From Sporopachydermia quercuum (taxonomy: Eukaryota > Ascomycota > Sporopachydermiomycetes > Sporopachydermiales > Sporopachydermiaceae): a stretch of 64,000 bases of DNA. The stretch lies in contig BCGN01000007.1 in the NCBI GenBank assembly GCA_001599295.1, forward strand, positions 770,470-834,469, read 5' to 3'. Below are positions 34,598 through 45,260 of the stretch, in pieces. The notes beneath the pieces were generated by a model. The model was not told where the DNA came from. It worked only from the letters and a program-made list of their open reading frames with translations, and made no database searches. Position 1 is the first letter of the stretch; the number at the start of each line of letters is the position of its first letter. The position numbers and the translations under genes are program-made.

Positions 34598-36307
34598 CTA
34601 ATTCTTGTTTTTTTCTTCAACAAGCTCCTCAGCATCTTCGGCCCCTTCACTATCACTTTTGGTTGGTGCAATCTTTTCAACATCTCTCACGAAAACCTTT
34701 CGTTTGGTATTGTTACAGAAAAGTGTAACCCAGATATTTGGGTCTTCGTTCTTTTCTTCAAAAATCTGTTCAATATCTTCTAAACTGAAACCGATAGTTT
34801 CAGGGTAAACAAAGTAAACCCACACCAAGATGAATAAGAGAACAAAGACGTAGACCAAGTAATATTTCCAGCCAATCTTATCAATGGCAATAGAATTAAC
34901 AAAATTATTAAAAATGGCAAAGATAGAGTAACCGTTCAATGAAAAAGCAACACCTTTTGCTCTAAGATCAAATGAGAAAATTTCAACAGGATAAGAAGTT
35001 GACATTGGAGTGTAAGCAACATCATAGAAACCAAAGAAAACATATAGGAACGGGATAACAGCAGTAGCAGCTCCATTATTACCATGGATTTGGAATTGAG
35101 CAGTTAAGGCAGTGACTAAAACGAATGAAACAAGCATACCAAAAGTTGAAATGAGGAACAAAGGTCGTCTACCGAATCTGGAAATCGCCCAAGAACCAGC
35201 AAGAGCAAAGAAAATGTTCCATAATTGTAAACAGCCATTGATCAATGTTTGATCAGTGATATCAGTGATACCAATACTATTAAGCATATCAACCAAATAA
35301 TAAGAGATAATTGAATTACCGCAAATGGCTGTGAAGATACCTAGTGAATAGGCAATAACAGATCTATGAATATTAGCTTTGCTTTTGAATAAATCTTTCC
35401 ATGATGATGCATTCGTTTGTTCCATAGAAATACTTTCCTGTAATTCTTTCATTTCAACATCAATGAGGGCGTCATATCTTGGGTCACCACCACCATGGTG
35501 TTTCAGTAAGACGGCACGAGCTTTATCAATTTCACCTCTACCTACTAACCAACGAGGACTTTCAGGAACGAAAAAGAAAATTATCACAAGACCAATTCCT
35601 GGGAAAACGACTTGTAATAANGTTAATAGTCTCCAACTCCAGTTGCCAGTCATATTTCTAATTCCATATGTGATCCAGGCACCGAAGAATGATCCAATAT
35701 AGTAAAAACCTAAGAAAATGGAAGATAAGAAACTTCGGTGAGAAGGATAAGCATTTTCCGTGATTGCAACAACTGCCTCATTACCAGCAACAATACATAA
35801 ACCTTGTAGGATTCTGAAAGCAGTAAACATTCCAACATTTTGAGAAAAAGTTTGAATAATACCGAATACAATAAGTAAGGTACAGAATAAAATAGCAGTC
35901 CATCTTCTACCCAAATGATCACAACATGGTGGTCCAACGAACAAAGCAAGGAAACTACCAAATGCAGAAGCACCAATAATAAAACCTTTATATCCACCAG
36001 TTGGATTTCCAATGAAATCCATGAATGCTGTAAATGCTTGACAGTTGTTCAACAATGAATCAACATATCCATAAGCAGCGGCCAACATGCAAAGTCCTAA
36101 AATTCCAAAATTCAATTTGGCGAGATGAGGTAGCTTATACCATGGCTTAGTATCTAATGGAATAACTGCTGCAATAGCACTTCCAAGAGTCTTTTCGTAT
36201 TCCTTGTATTTTTGAAACTGTTTCTCGGTCAAATTTCCAGGAAATTCTCTTGAAGTTGAAGCACTTGTAGCTACTTCATAGACTTCAGCATTTACTTCCT
36301 CCTTCAT
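34598..36307 (-). CDS. Lac12-type disaccharide/beta-glucoside permease
   Basis: A 569-aa MFS sugar porter of the lactose/cellobiose permease subgroup. The N-terminal WYKLPHLAKLN before span 1 is characteristic of Lac12 relatives. Further family motifs are DHLGRRW, PESPRWLVGRGEIDKAR, SRFGRRPLF and YPETIGFSLEDIEQIF. The C-terminal tail is charged and Glu-rich. The ATG at 36307 is the first in frame; the stop is TAG. It is divergent from an intracellular GH3 beta-glucosidase gene 2.3 kb away. The natural reading is uptake of cellobiose or another beta-glucoside for cytosolic hydrolysis. Lactose transport is possible, but no beta-galactosidase is present in the window. One codon contains an N. 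Confidence 0.9.
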   Translation of the reverse strand: MKEEVNAEVYEVATSASTSREFPGNLTEKQFQKYKEYEKTLGSAIAAVIPLDTKPWYKLPHLAKLNFGILGLCMLAAAYGYVDSLLNNCQAFTAFMDFIGNPTGGYKGFIIGASAFGSFLALFVGPPCCDHLGRRWTAILFCTLLIVFGIIQTFSQNVGMFTAFRILQGLCIVAGNEAVVAITENAYPSHRSFLSSIFLGFYYIGSFFGAWITYGIRNMTGNWSWRLLXLLQVVFPGIGLVIIFFFVPESPRWLVGRGEIDKARAVLLKHHGGGDPRYDALIDVEMKELQESISMEQTNASSWKDLFKSKANIHRSVIAYSLGIFTAICGNSIISYYLVDMLNSIGITDITDQTLINGCLQLWNIFFALAGSWAISRFGRRPLFLISTFGMLVSFVLVTALTAQFQIHGNNGAATAVIPFLYVFFGFYDVAYTPMSTSYPVEIFSFDLRAKGVAFSLNGYSIFAIFNNFVNSIAIDKIGWKYYLVYVFVLLFILVWVYFVYPETIGFSLEDIEQIFEEKNEDPNIWVTLFCNNTKRKVFVRDVEKIAPTKSDSEGAEDAEELVEEKNKN

Positions 36308-36473
36308 TTTAGTAACCGTAATGTGTGATATATTAAAGCAACTCTCTTCAAAAAGCAGAGTAAATTAAAGATAGTTGATGTAGGAATGTAAGAAAGCCTT
36401 GATTAGTAAAGATATAAGCCGAACAATGAAATAAGTACCAACTCAGAGGAAGCAAATAAACAGGCTACCCGAG

Positions 36474-36481
36474 TATTTATA
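36474..36481 (-). promoter_or_regulatory. Candidate TATA box of the permease gene
   Basis: TATAAATA on the coding strand, 167 bp upstream of the permease ATG. Confidence 0.5.
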
Positions 36482-38457
36482 TCTTGATGAGATTGACCAC
36501 TTGGGAGATGTTTAATGTCAGGTTTCAGAAATTATCTCTCGATATAAGTTTTCTAAACCTATCACTAGTTTGACTAATTAATGCTTTCCTCTTTATCAAA
36601 TGAACTGGTTTTGATTCTTTAGCAGGAAGTTTTACGTTATCTTTAAAAGCTGAATGGAAATCGTTCAAATCTCCAACATAGTTTCAGTAAGATAGTGAAT
36701 GATAAGATCTATCAATTCTGTAAATCAATCTTGGCCCAAAANAAACAACTGGTAATTATAACCAATTGAAGAAAACATTCAGATGACTTGAGGGAATCTT
36801 ACGAAAAGACTTAATCAAAAGAAAAGAAGATTCAACAATTTAAATCAAACATAAAGGAACTTTTCTAGTCGAGTTTTATAAAAGCAGTAAGGGAAAGAAG
36901 ACATTTTGTTAGTTGGATAGAAATCGGTTGATTAGATATAACCTTGAAAAAATAAGCTTCGCGTTTGGCGTAACTTTATTTAAATCGAATTTTGAACCCT
37001 ATTAAGGTTCAAGAGTCAAAAGTTACACAACAGCTCAATTGGGAAAGAGGTTTAACAATCTTTAATTGACAGTGCTATTTTCCTCTCCGTTTTCTCTTTT
37101 CCCGTTATTTAAAAGGGCAAGATAGATCAGAAGATGATTTAATACCGTAAATGCTAACTGGGGTATCAAAGCTTCCTTGTTATAGAGTTGAAATGTCACA
37201 TTGCTTCTAACGCCTTCCCGTATTTTTATCCTGTAATTCATTGTAATGGATAATGGAGACTCACATTGAGCTGACAGNTAATACATCTTTGATTTATAGT
37301 TTGTGAATAATTAAAGTTTAACTGAAAACTCTATATAGCACAGTAATTATCACTTAGGTTTCAGCCAAATAACCAAGACCCAGCAAACCGGAACTGATCC
37401 CAATTTGAAGTCTTGATCTCTTGCTCCACTGTTGTGCTAAAAGCTTATGTAGATATTTCTGCTACCAGGAAGGATTATAAGCTTTTGTAACCGTACTTCT
37501 TTCTATAATATATTTTTTGGAACATCAATCTCTGATAAGTTAACAGGATCGTAAAATAAAAGATGGACTANGAACTAGGAACCTGACGAAGAAATTAGTA
37601 AATCAAGTGATTAATCTTAGCTCGCAATTAAATGGAATAGTTCCAACTAAAAATACATAGGGTTTTATGTAAATCCATAAGAGGAAGGAGATAGGTAGCG
37701 ATTTGAAAATGTTACAGTTTCAACAATCTATCTATCAAATTCAAACTTAGAGTTTCTCCATTCTTATGAGTGTGCGTAGAGGTCTCCAACTCCCTGTTGT
37801 GACTGTATTTGAGCATGTCAGAACAATTTTTTCTCTCTGACAATAAACAAAAACTAGAAAACAACAGTTAAAAAAACATTTAAGGACGTAGAGAAGCAAT
37901 ATCATGTTTTATTCGCTAAAATCTTCCCCTTTCCTGGGAAAATTGTTAGTTTTACCATTTTAAAGGTGAGGTTCTCAAATTGTAGACTTTGAAAACCAAC
38001 NGTTAAGGTTTGGCTAATATTTCATATTAGGAAAGCCATTGGTCACTATTTTATGGCAACCGGAATAAAGTATCAACGGTTTTATGGTTAGTTCAAGCAT
38101 AGTTTTCGAATAGCTTATCTTAGCTGCCAGGCACAAGATAATAGATTGTAGAAGCACCGAACTAGGACAATCAAATATTTCCCTTTTCCTCAATTCTCAT
38201 CATTCGTTTTAAGCTTTCATCACTGCAGTAGATGGGTTTCTTTTTTTTTAGTAAATTTGGGGATCATTGCTTTCCTTAAATGTCTAAGAACTCCCCAAGT
38301 GGATATAGAAATAGACATATTACTTTGCCATGCTTGATGCCTATTGAAGTGGATTTGTATTGACTTACTTAGCTTCCTTCTAGTTAAAGGAGGGTCAAGG
38401 TTTTGGGTTCTTTTATTCACTGGGATTGTTTCTAACATTTTACTAAGACTTTTGGAT

Positions 38458-38465
38458 TATATATA
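38458..38465 (+). promoter_or_regulatory. Candidate TATA box of the beta-glucosidase gene
   Basis: TATATATA, about 150 bp upstream of the ATG at 38614. Confidence 0.5.
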
Positions 38466-38613
38466 GTTGTCACTCAGACGCGGAACTATCTCTATCTCAT
38501 CCTTTGTCAGGTTTCATTCCGTTGTGAAATCCAAAGCTCAAATAGTATTGCGAATTAGTAGCGTTTACCAAATATCCTACAATATCAACCTACTAATAAA
38601 GAATCGGTGAAAA

Positions 38614-41112
38614 ATGGTCGAATTAACTCCAGAAGAAATTGTCAAGCAGTTGACACTTCAAGAGAAAATCCAATTGTCAGCTGGTAAAGATTGGTGGCAT
38701 ACCTACCCAGTCCCAAGACTTGGTGTTCCATCTATTAGATTATCTGATGGTCCTAATGGTGTCAGAGGCACTCAATTCTTTGATTCTGTGAGATCTGCTT
38801 GTTTTCCCTGTTCAACAAGTTTAGGCGCTTCTTTTGATAAAGAGTTCTCCTTTAAAGCCGGTGAATTGATGGCTAAAGAAGCCAAAGCAAAGGGTGTTCA
38901 CGTCATTCTTGGCCCTACTCTTAATATCGTCAGAAACCCTCTAGGGGGTAGAGGTTTTGAATGTTTCTCAGAAGACCCAACTCTTACCGGCATCCTTGGT
39001 GGAGAAATAATCAGAGGTATGCAAAAGCATGGAATTGCTGCCTGTGTAAAGCATTATATATGCAATGAAATTGAAAATCATAGATTATCATCAAACTCAA
39101 TTTTGACTGAAAGGGCTTTAAGAGAGGTTTATATTCGTGCTTTTGAAGTAGCTATCAAAATCGGTGATCCTAAAACTCTTATGACTTCCTACAACAAAAT
39201 GAATGGTATTCATTGCTCTCAAGATAAAAGATTAATCAATATAGCAAGAAAAGAATTAGGTTTTAATGGTGCCATTATGTCTGACTGGGGTGGAACTTTT
39301 TCTGTTGAACAAGCCTATGATGCTGGTCTTGACATAGAAATGCCAGGATCTCCCAGATTCAGAAAAGTTGATGTTGTAGAGCATTTATATTCATCTCATG
39401 AAACTAATGAAGAGTTGATTGAGGAAGCTGCTTTGAACGTTTTGAAGCTTGTTGAATATGCAAAGAAGAATTCTGGAGTACCTGAAGATGCCCCAGAGAC
39501 AACAGATAACAACACTCCTGAAACATCAGCTAAGTTACGAGAACTAACAGCCAGTGGAATTGTTTTACTAAAGAATGAGAATAATTTATTACCTTTCAGC
39601 AAGAAAGACAAATTGGCTATCATTGGACCAAATTCTAATTACATTACAACTTCGGGTGGTGGTTCTGCTGCGTTGAGACCTTATTATAATGTTACACCCA
39701 TTCAAGCTTTTACTGAGGTACTAGAGAACGCTCCTTTATCTCATAAAGGTTGTTATAATCATAAGAAAATCCCAGAAACTCTTTTAATCAATCCGGAAAC
39801 CGGCAAGCCTGGAGCTTCAATGAAAATCTTCTTAGAATCTCATTCTTCTGCTTCCAGAACGTTGGTTGACCAAAGAGTTCTTGACTCAACTCATTTTAGT
39901 ATGTATGATTACTATCATGAAAAGATATCTGATTTTAAGTTCTATGCTGATATTGAAGGCTATTTTGTACCAGAATCTACCGGTACATATGAATTTGGTA
40001 TTGGCAATTTTGGTGCTGCTAATTTGTTCATTAACAATGAAATGATTATTAAAAATGATGATAATGAAAATCCTTTCAGTGCCTTATTGACAGAAGATTA
40101 CCCCGAGAGACATGCTCAAGTAGATCTCGTGAAAGGTGAAAAATACTTGGTGAAAGTTGAATTTGCATCTGCTCAAACATTAGAGATACCACCTTCTAAA
40201 GAAGCTGGTGGTGGTGCTGTTAATTTTGGTTGTTTCCAAGTGGTTGATCCAATTGATATGATCAATGAAGCTTGTGATGTCGCCAAGAGTGCTGAGAAAG
40301 TTGTTCTTGTTATAGGATTGAATAAAGATTGGGAATCTGAGGGTTATGATAGAAAGGATATGAAATTACCTGGCTATACTGACAAACTTGTTGAAGAAGT
40401 ATTGAAAGCCAATAGCAATACCGTTATTGTTAACCAATCCGGTACTCCTGTTGAAATGCCATGGATTAAAGAAGCTCCTGCTGTTCTACAAACTTGGTTT
40501 GGGGGATTAGAAGGTAATAGAGCTATTACTGATGTCATATTTGGTGAAGTCAATCCTTCTGGTAAATTACCTGTGACATTTCCTCTTAAAACTGAAGATA
40601 ACGCCAGTTATCTTACGTTCCATACTGATGGAGGTAATGTTATTTATGGTGAAGATATTTTCGTTGGATATAAATATTTCGATGGTCATAAGAAAGAAGT
40701 GTTATTCCCGTTTGGCTATGGTTTGTCTTACAGTAGTTTTGCTGTTTCTAACTTGAAGATTGCTGATAAAGGAGAAACTGTCCATCTTACTGTTGACGTT
40801 GAAAACACTAGTGATGTTGATGGTGCTGAAGTTGTTCAAGTTTATATTTCTGCACCTGAAGTTGAAGATGTTCCTAGACCTGTTAAACAACTGGTTGATT
40901 TTAACAAGGTTGCTGTTAAGAGCAAGGAAAAAAAGGTAGTTACATTTGCTATTGATAAACAAGACTCTACAAAATATTGGGATGGTTGGACCAATTCCTG
41001 GTGTAGTCTTGAAGGGGAATACAAGCTATTGGTTGGAACTTCAAGTCAGGATCTTGAACTAGAAGCTGTTTTCAAACTGGACGAAACTTTGCGTTTTTAT
41101 AGCCCCAAGTAA
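38614..41112 (+). CDS. Intracellular GH3 beta-glucosidase with PA14 insert
   Basis: An 832-aa glycoside hydrolase family 3 enzyme of the Kluyveromyces-type beta-glucosidase layout. The N-terminal barrel has LSDGPNGVRG, GRGFECFSEDP, VKHYICNE and the nucleophile Asp224 in IMSDWGGTF. The alpha/beta sandwich domain begins near IVLLKNENNLLPF. It is interrupted at roughly residues 400-550 by a PA14 segment (IEGYFVPESTGTYEFGIG), which in this family sits over the active site and limits substrate size. The domain then resumes with GLNKDWESEGYDR. The C-terminal fibronectin III-like domain contains VVQVYI and PVKQL. There is no signal peptide (MVELTPEEIVKQL), so it should act in the cytosol on imported beta-glucosides. 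Divergent from a Lac12-type permease, with a Zn2Cys6 regulator downstream. Confidence 0.95.
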   Translation: MVELTPEEIVKQLTLQEKIQLSAGKDWWHTYPVPRLGVPSIRLSDGPNGVRGTQFFDSVRSACFPCSTSLGASFDKEFSFKAGELMAKEAKAKGVHVILGPTLNIVRNPLGGRGFECFSEDPTLTGILGGEIIRGMQKHGIAACVKHYICNEIENHRLSSNSILTERALREVYIRAFEVAIKIGDPKTLMTSYNKMNGIHCSQDKRLINIARKELGFNGAIMSDWGGTFSVEQAYDAGLDIEMPGSPRFRKVDVVEHLYSSHETNEELIEEAALNVLKLVEYAKKNSGVPEDAPETTDNNTPETSAKLRELTASGIVLLKNENNLLPFSKKDKLAIIGPNSNYITTSGGGSAALRPYYNVTPIQAFTEVLENAPLSHKGCYNHKKIPETLLINPETGKPGASMKIFLESHSSASRTLVDQRVLDSTHFSMYDYYHEKISDFKFYADIEGYFVPESTGTYEFGIGNFGAANLFINNEMIIKNDDNENPFSALLTEDYPERHAQVDLVKGEKYLVKVEFASAQTLEIPPSKEAGGGAVNFGCFQVVDPIDMINEACDVAKSAEKVVLVIGLNKDWESEGYDRKDMKLPGYTDKLVEEVLKANSNTVIVNQSGTPVEMPWIKEAPAVLQTWFGGLEGNRAITDVIFGEVNPSGKLPVTFPLKTEDNASYLTFHTDGGNVIYGEDIFVGYKYFDGHKKEVLFPFGYGLSYSSFAVSNLKIADKGETVHLTVDVENTSDVDGAEVVQVYISAPEVEDVPRPVKQLVDFNKVAVKSKEKKVVTFAIDKQDSTKYWDGWTNSWCSLEGEYKLLVGTSSQDLELEAVFKLDETLRFYSPK

Positions 41113-41722
41113 AAGGCGATGGGATAAATAGATATACACCTTGGTGACGTACTAAGTTAGAGATCAGTTTGGACAATAGTACTATAATATGTTATATCTT
41201 CAAAGCTCCATAGTAGGAAGTAATATTTTGACAGAAAATTAGTTCAAGTTGTATTTCAAGTAGTATCGCAGATCTGTAATTAGGAGCTTCTTATTCATGA
41301 TGAGAGCAAAATGAGATTCAGCTGAAACAGTGTAATGCTTTAGTAGGTTTAAACTGTTTATAATAAGTCAACTGATTCCACTACAACTCGGTATCAAATA
41401 ACTTTCGGTAGTTTGGTTCATTATAGAACTTTTCGGCAAGCACAGCTACTATTGATGTTCTTCATGAGGTTGATGCATTGCGTTCACAGACGATAGATAG
41501 AAATATGCTCAGTTAATCGTGTGATTCGTTCATTTGAATTATTATACTGATAGTTCAATTAGGATTACCATTTTTAATTTATTTCTGTCGTTACATTTGA
41601 CTGTATTATTTATATATTAGGAAAGAAAGTTCATCACTGAGACATTTTAGTTAACCATTCATTACATATTTTTACTCTAATTTGTATCTTCCTCTTACTA
41701 GCTTTTAGTTTCTTACCTGTCA
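41113..41722. other. Convergent intergenic, 0.6 kb
   Basis: Between the beta-glucosidase (+) and the second Zn2Cys6 gene (-). Nothing is recognised. Confidence 0.6.
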
Positions 41723-43632
41723 CTATAGGACACCAATCTCATAACCAAGCTCTGAATATCTTCTGCTCACTAACTCTTGCATACTCTCGCCATTTTTCCT
41801 GCATTCTCGACAAACATAAACAACTAAAATAATATTAGCACATTTACAATTATCAAAAATTCTTGAGGCCACTTTATCAAATTCTCTTCCATTGTTAACC
41901 AATTCTCCATCATCTTCTGAATTTCTTGCTCTTGAACTGAACACCGAGAAAGCCCAAAGCGGTTGGAGAGAAACAGCGGTCCAATAATGAATTTGCGACA
42001 TCAGGGATAAATATTGAATAGATAGCTTTTCAAATATTAGTTGATAATTATTTGGTTTAACAACCATACAAGTTTCTGCCATAGCAGCAATTGACCATAT
42101 TTTAGCGACTGTCAATCTAAATAAATAATTTTGATTGGCTCCAAAATCATTGTTAGCAGTCGTTTGCAGGTCATTCAAATCATCAGGAAGAAAAGAATCA
42201 TAATCAATCAGTTTACTCTTCATTCTATTGAAATAATTATCTCTCTCAGTAATTGACTCAAAATTAAAGCCATTTCTTTTGATTTCAAATTTTAATAATG
42301 CCAAATCATAAATACAGGAGAGAACTTGAACAGGACAGCCAACTACTTTCAACTGCTTGATTTGATCTTCTCCGTTTAGTTGGATATCCTTCTTACGACA
42401 ATATGGCTTTCTATATGAAGACGAAGAAACTGCCAATATAATATCTGTATAATAAATTTGTTGAGTGAAATAAATTATATGCGGAATATTATAGTTTTTA
42501 TCCAACCTTTGAGACGTCAGAACCATTAGCTTCATGAACGGATTGATGAAAATATTCAATGGACCTCTGAATAAACAGAATAGTAAGTTCATGTAAAGGA
42601 ATATAAGTAGCAGAAACAGCTTTGAAGATTTCTTTGGGTTAGGTGACCGGGTTGACCTAGGGCTTGAAGTAGGCGTAGTTTCTTTTCCACCATTTGAGCT
42701 AGAAACCAACAGCTCGTTAATAGGACTATTCGAGTCCTTTTTGCTTTTGGTACTTTCATTTCTGTCTTCGACATCTCTTGACTCTTGTTCTTCTTGCTCG
42801 TCTTCACCCTCATGTTCTTCTACTTCTAGTCTATCTAGAAAGGATATAGCTTTACTCATAATTAATGAAACTTCATTTTCAGATTCGACGTGGAAAAATT
42901 GGGATAAATCATCACCAAATATATCCAATATTTTGGAGTTCATTAGCTCAAATTTTTTGTTTGCTAGTTCCTTGTATTCTGATTGCCATTGATGATTGTA
43001 AATATGCACTGCTGACAAAGCAATACACCAATTATTAAGTAATTCTTCATCACATAGCTTCATTCCCAACTCGTACCACGCATTTGAAGGCTCATTATCA
43101 ATCACCTTGATGATTGAATTGTAGAAATAAGCTACCAACCCTTGATCTGTTTTTACTAGATCCGGCGAAACCGCATTGAAATCTGTAAACAAATCCTTAT
43201 CTCTTTGCTGAAGTATCGTATCAAAAATACCAACTTCATTCTGCTTCCTTAAAAAGAACCCTTCAAAGGACTCTTTCCGTCGTTTCCATGAATTACTCAG
43301 TCTTTTAGGAATCCCTCTATATCCAACTTTCAGCTCTCCTTTTTCACTGAAGCTAATGAATTGCTTTGGATTATTAGAATCAGTATCAAATACCAATCTT
43401 GTATCATAACCTTCACATTTTCTACCCGATGAAACACATTGAGAGCAAGCGGGCTTCACACCATCACATTTCTTCTTCCTGGAAAGTTGTACGTTAGGAG
43501 TCAGAAGACACCAGCTATGGTGGTAATCAGCTAAAACCACAATATACACTCAAATGATTTTATCACATGAGGAAACTAAAATAAAACATACCTGGCTCTA
43601 CATGTCCAACACCTTAATGATTTCCTGCCCAT
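41723..43632 (-). CDS. Zn2Cys6 transcription factor, two exons
   Basis: Exon 1 is 43632-43592 and exon 2 is 43478-41723, giving 598 aa. The 113-nt intron starts GTATGT, has TCCTAAC and ends CCAG. It splits an Arg codon inside the zinc cluster; the joined sequence reads CWTCRARKKKCDG...CSQC...C with Cys at 8, 11, 18, 25, 28 and 35, a perfect Cx2Cx6Cx6Cx2Cx6C pattern. The basic run RKKK is in the usual DNA-contact place. An acidic Glu/Asp-rich segment and a Ser/Pro/Thr-rich linker lie mid-protein, followed by a helical regulatory region of the fungal TF type. It lies just downstream of the beta-glucosidase, so it may control the beta-glucoside pair (inference). A GTAAGA follows the stop codon but I see no further exon. 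Confidence 0.9.
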
Positions 43633-44565
43633 TGTGAACGATGTATGTAATGAAAGATCTGTTAGGGATGTACAGCATCAAGAATTAGGTGGATGTAACA
43701 ATGAGCAGTTTGTTAACTTCGATGATATGAGAAACTGAGGGGAAACGAATAACTGGCAGCAAGCTGAAAATTGGTAAACAACCATTAAATTTGTTCTGCC
43801 AACATTTGACATTGACGTTAACAATTAGGGCTTTCAAAGGGCTCTCAATCTGGTTAGATCAATATCAATTGTGATAGTACATTTTGTTAGTAATCAATGC
43901 TTGATGACTTATAGAAGTGATTCAGACAAGTGATACCTTTCTGATAGACCAGAAAAAGTTAAAGAAAACGAGTTTGGTTAATTATTTCCCGATGCAGAAC
44001 AAGAGATTATGCTTAAAATTTTAAGTTTGAACCTAAATGAAGTTTGGAGCAACTTAATATTGGACTGATTCTATTTTTCAGTTTTTGTCTTGTTATTTTT
44101 TCTTTAAACAAAACAGAAGTTTCAGAAAATGGATAAAATTCTAGTAATCGGATATTTCTATCAAAATATGCTCGATTCACTTTACCTTTACGTATATTTT
44201 TCTTCTTCTGATAATGTGAGGCTAACTGAAGTTAGGTAAGGTAACTTAACGACTCCATCAAAAGAGGCTCACTTTCACATAATCGCAGTTTTCCGGAAAT
44301 AATAAGCCAGTTTCTTTTCCGCTTTTTCGTTTTTATTCCTTCTTCGGATCTTCTCTTATTATTTCTCGTCTTTTGATCATTCATTAGTCTTATCTATTTA
44401 TTATTATGGAACTCTATTAATACTTATCTTTTATCCATAAACGAAGAAAATATTCGAATGGAAGTTCTGAGGTTTGATTCGTACTTTAGATTTGGTTGCA
44501 TTTTTGGAGGAATTATAACTAAGTCTGTTGTAAGGGATCCTGTGATTATAGTGATTGATTTCAAT
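43633..44565. other. Divergent intergenic, 0.9 kb
   Basis: Between the second Zn2Cys6 gene (-) and TFB5 (+). Nothing beyond promoter-like AT-rich sequence is recognised. Confidence 0.55.
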
Positions 44566-45260
44566 ATGCCCAGAGCTATCAAAGGTAAGCCTCATCGTAC
44601 TGCATGATTGGTTGGATACAATGTATTGGAATGTCAGATGCACTCCAATTTGGGTGGGATATTACCTCTTAGATGTATCTAGAGGAAAGGATATATGATT
44701 TGCTGTCTGTCCTGAGCTCTGTCTTGAGCTCCTGTCGGCTCTATCATCACTATAGAGCCATTCGAACTATTTTCATGTTCTGTTTATATTTCTTCAATTT
44801 GCATTAATCTGACATTTATATTTTCTAGGCGTTTTGATTGAATGGTAAGCCTATTAGAATTATCTTGTATGAATAACATATAATGCTCATCAAATGGTCA
44901 TCAGGTCTATTTCCATGCAATTTACTGCGGTCGTTGTTTTTCCTTTTACATTCTAACATCTGAAAGTGATCCTTCAATCAAAGCTTTGATTGTCAAAATC
45001 GATGCAGACAAGAACATGCATGATATCATAATCGAAGTATGTATTTTCATAAATACCTTTCGTTGGAAAATCCTGCCGTGTTTCGCGAGGTCTATAAGAA
45101 TGAAAGAATATTCTTTCCTTAGTTTTACTGACAAACATAGGATTTGGATGACACACATCTACTAATTGATAGCTCAAAAGTCGATAAAGTGAAGTTTGAA
45201 TTAGATAGGCTATTAGCTGAGAACACATATAATCCACTAGATGACGAGCAAGAGGTGTGA
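44566..45260 (+). CDS. TFB5: TFIIH subunit Tfb5, four exons including a 16-nt exon
   Basis: Exons 44566-44584, 44829-44844, 44967-45036 and 45141-45260 join to a 225-nt frame encoding 74 aa. The protein starts MPRAIKGVLIEC, continues DPSIKALIVKID, then DLDDTHLLIDSSKV and ends ENTYNPLDDEQEV. This matches yeast Tfb5 and human GTF2H5/TTDA along its whole length (yeast has CDPSIKALI, ELDDTHLLVNPSKV and IYNPMDEEE). The product is the smallest core subunit of TFIIH, needed for transcription initiation and nucleotide excision repair through Tfb2 and Ssl2. Introns of 244, 122 and 104 nt start GTAAGC, GTAAGC and GTATGT and end CTAG, AAAG and ATAG. Branch-like sequences are CTGAC, TTCTAAC and TACTGAC. 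Intron phases are 1, 2 and 0. Exon 2 supplies only VLIE and parts of the flanking Gly and Cys codons. No single open frame reveals this gene. Confidence 0.95.
44737..44759 (+). repeat. Hairpin inside TFB5 intron 1
   Basis: GGCTCTAT (44737-44744) and ATAGAGCC (44752-44759) form a perfect 8-bp stem with a 7-nt loop. A duplicated TGAGCTC lies just upstream. The segment is more GC-rich than the rest of the intron. Confidence 0.65.

Larger units (their letters stand above)
36308..38613. other. Divergent promoter region, 2.3 kb
   Basis: Shared upstream region of the permease (-) and beta-glucosidase (+) genes. TATA-like boxes lie near both starts, and one CAACCGATT is present on the minus strand at 36922-36930. 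No coding exon is recognised. Confidence 0.6.
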
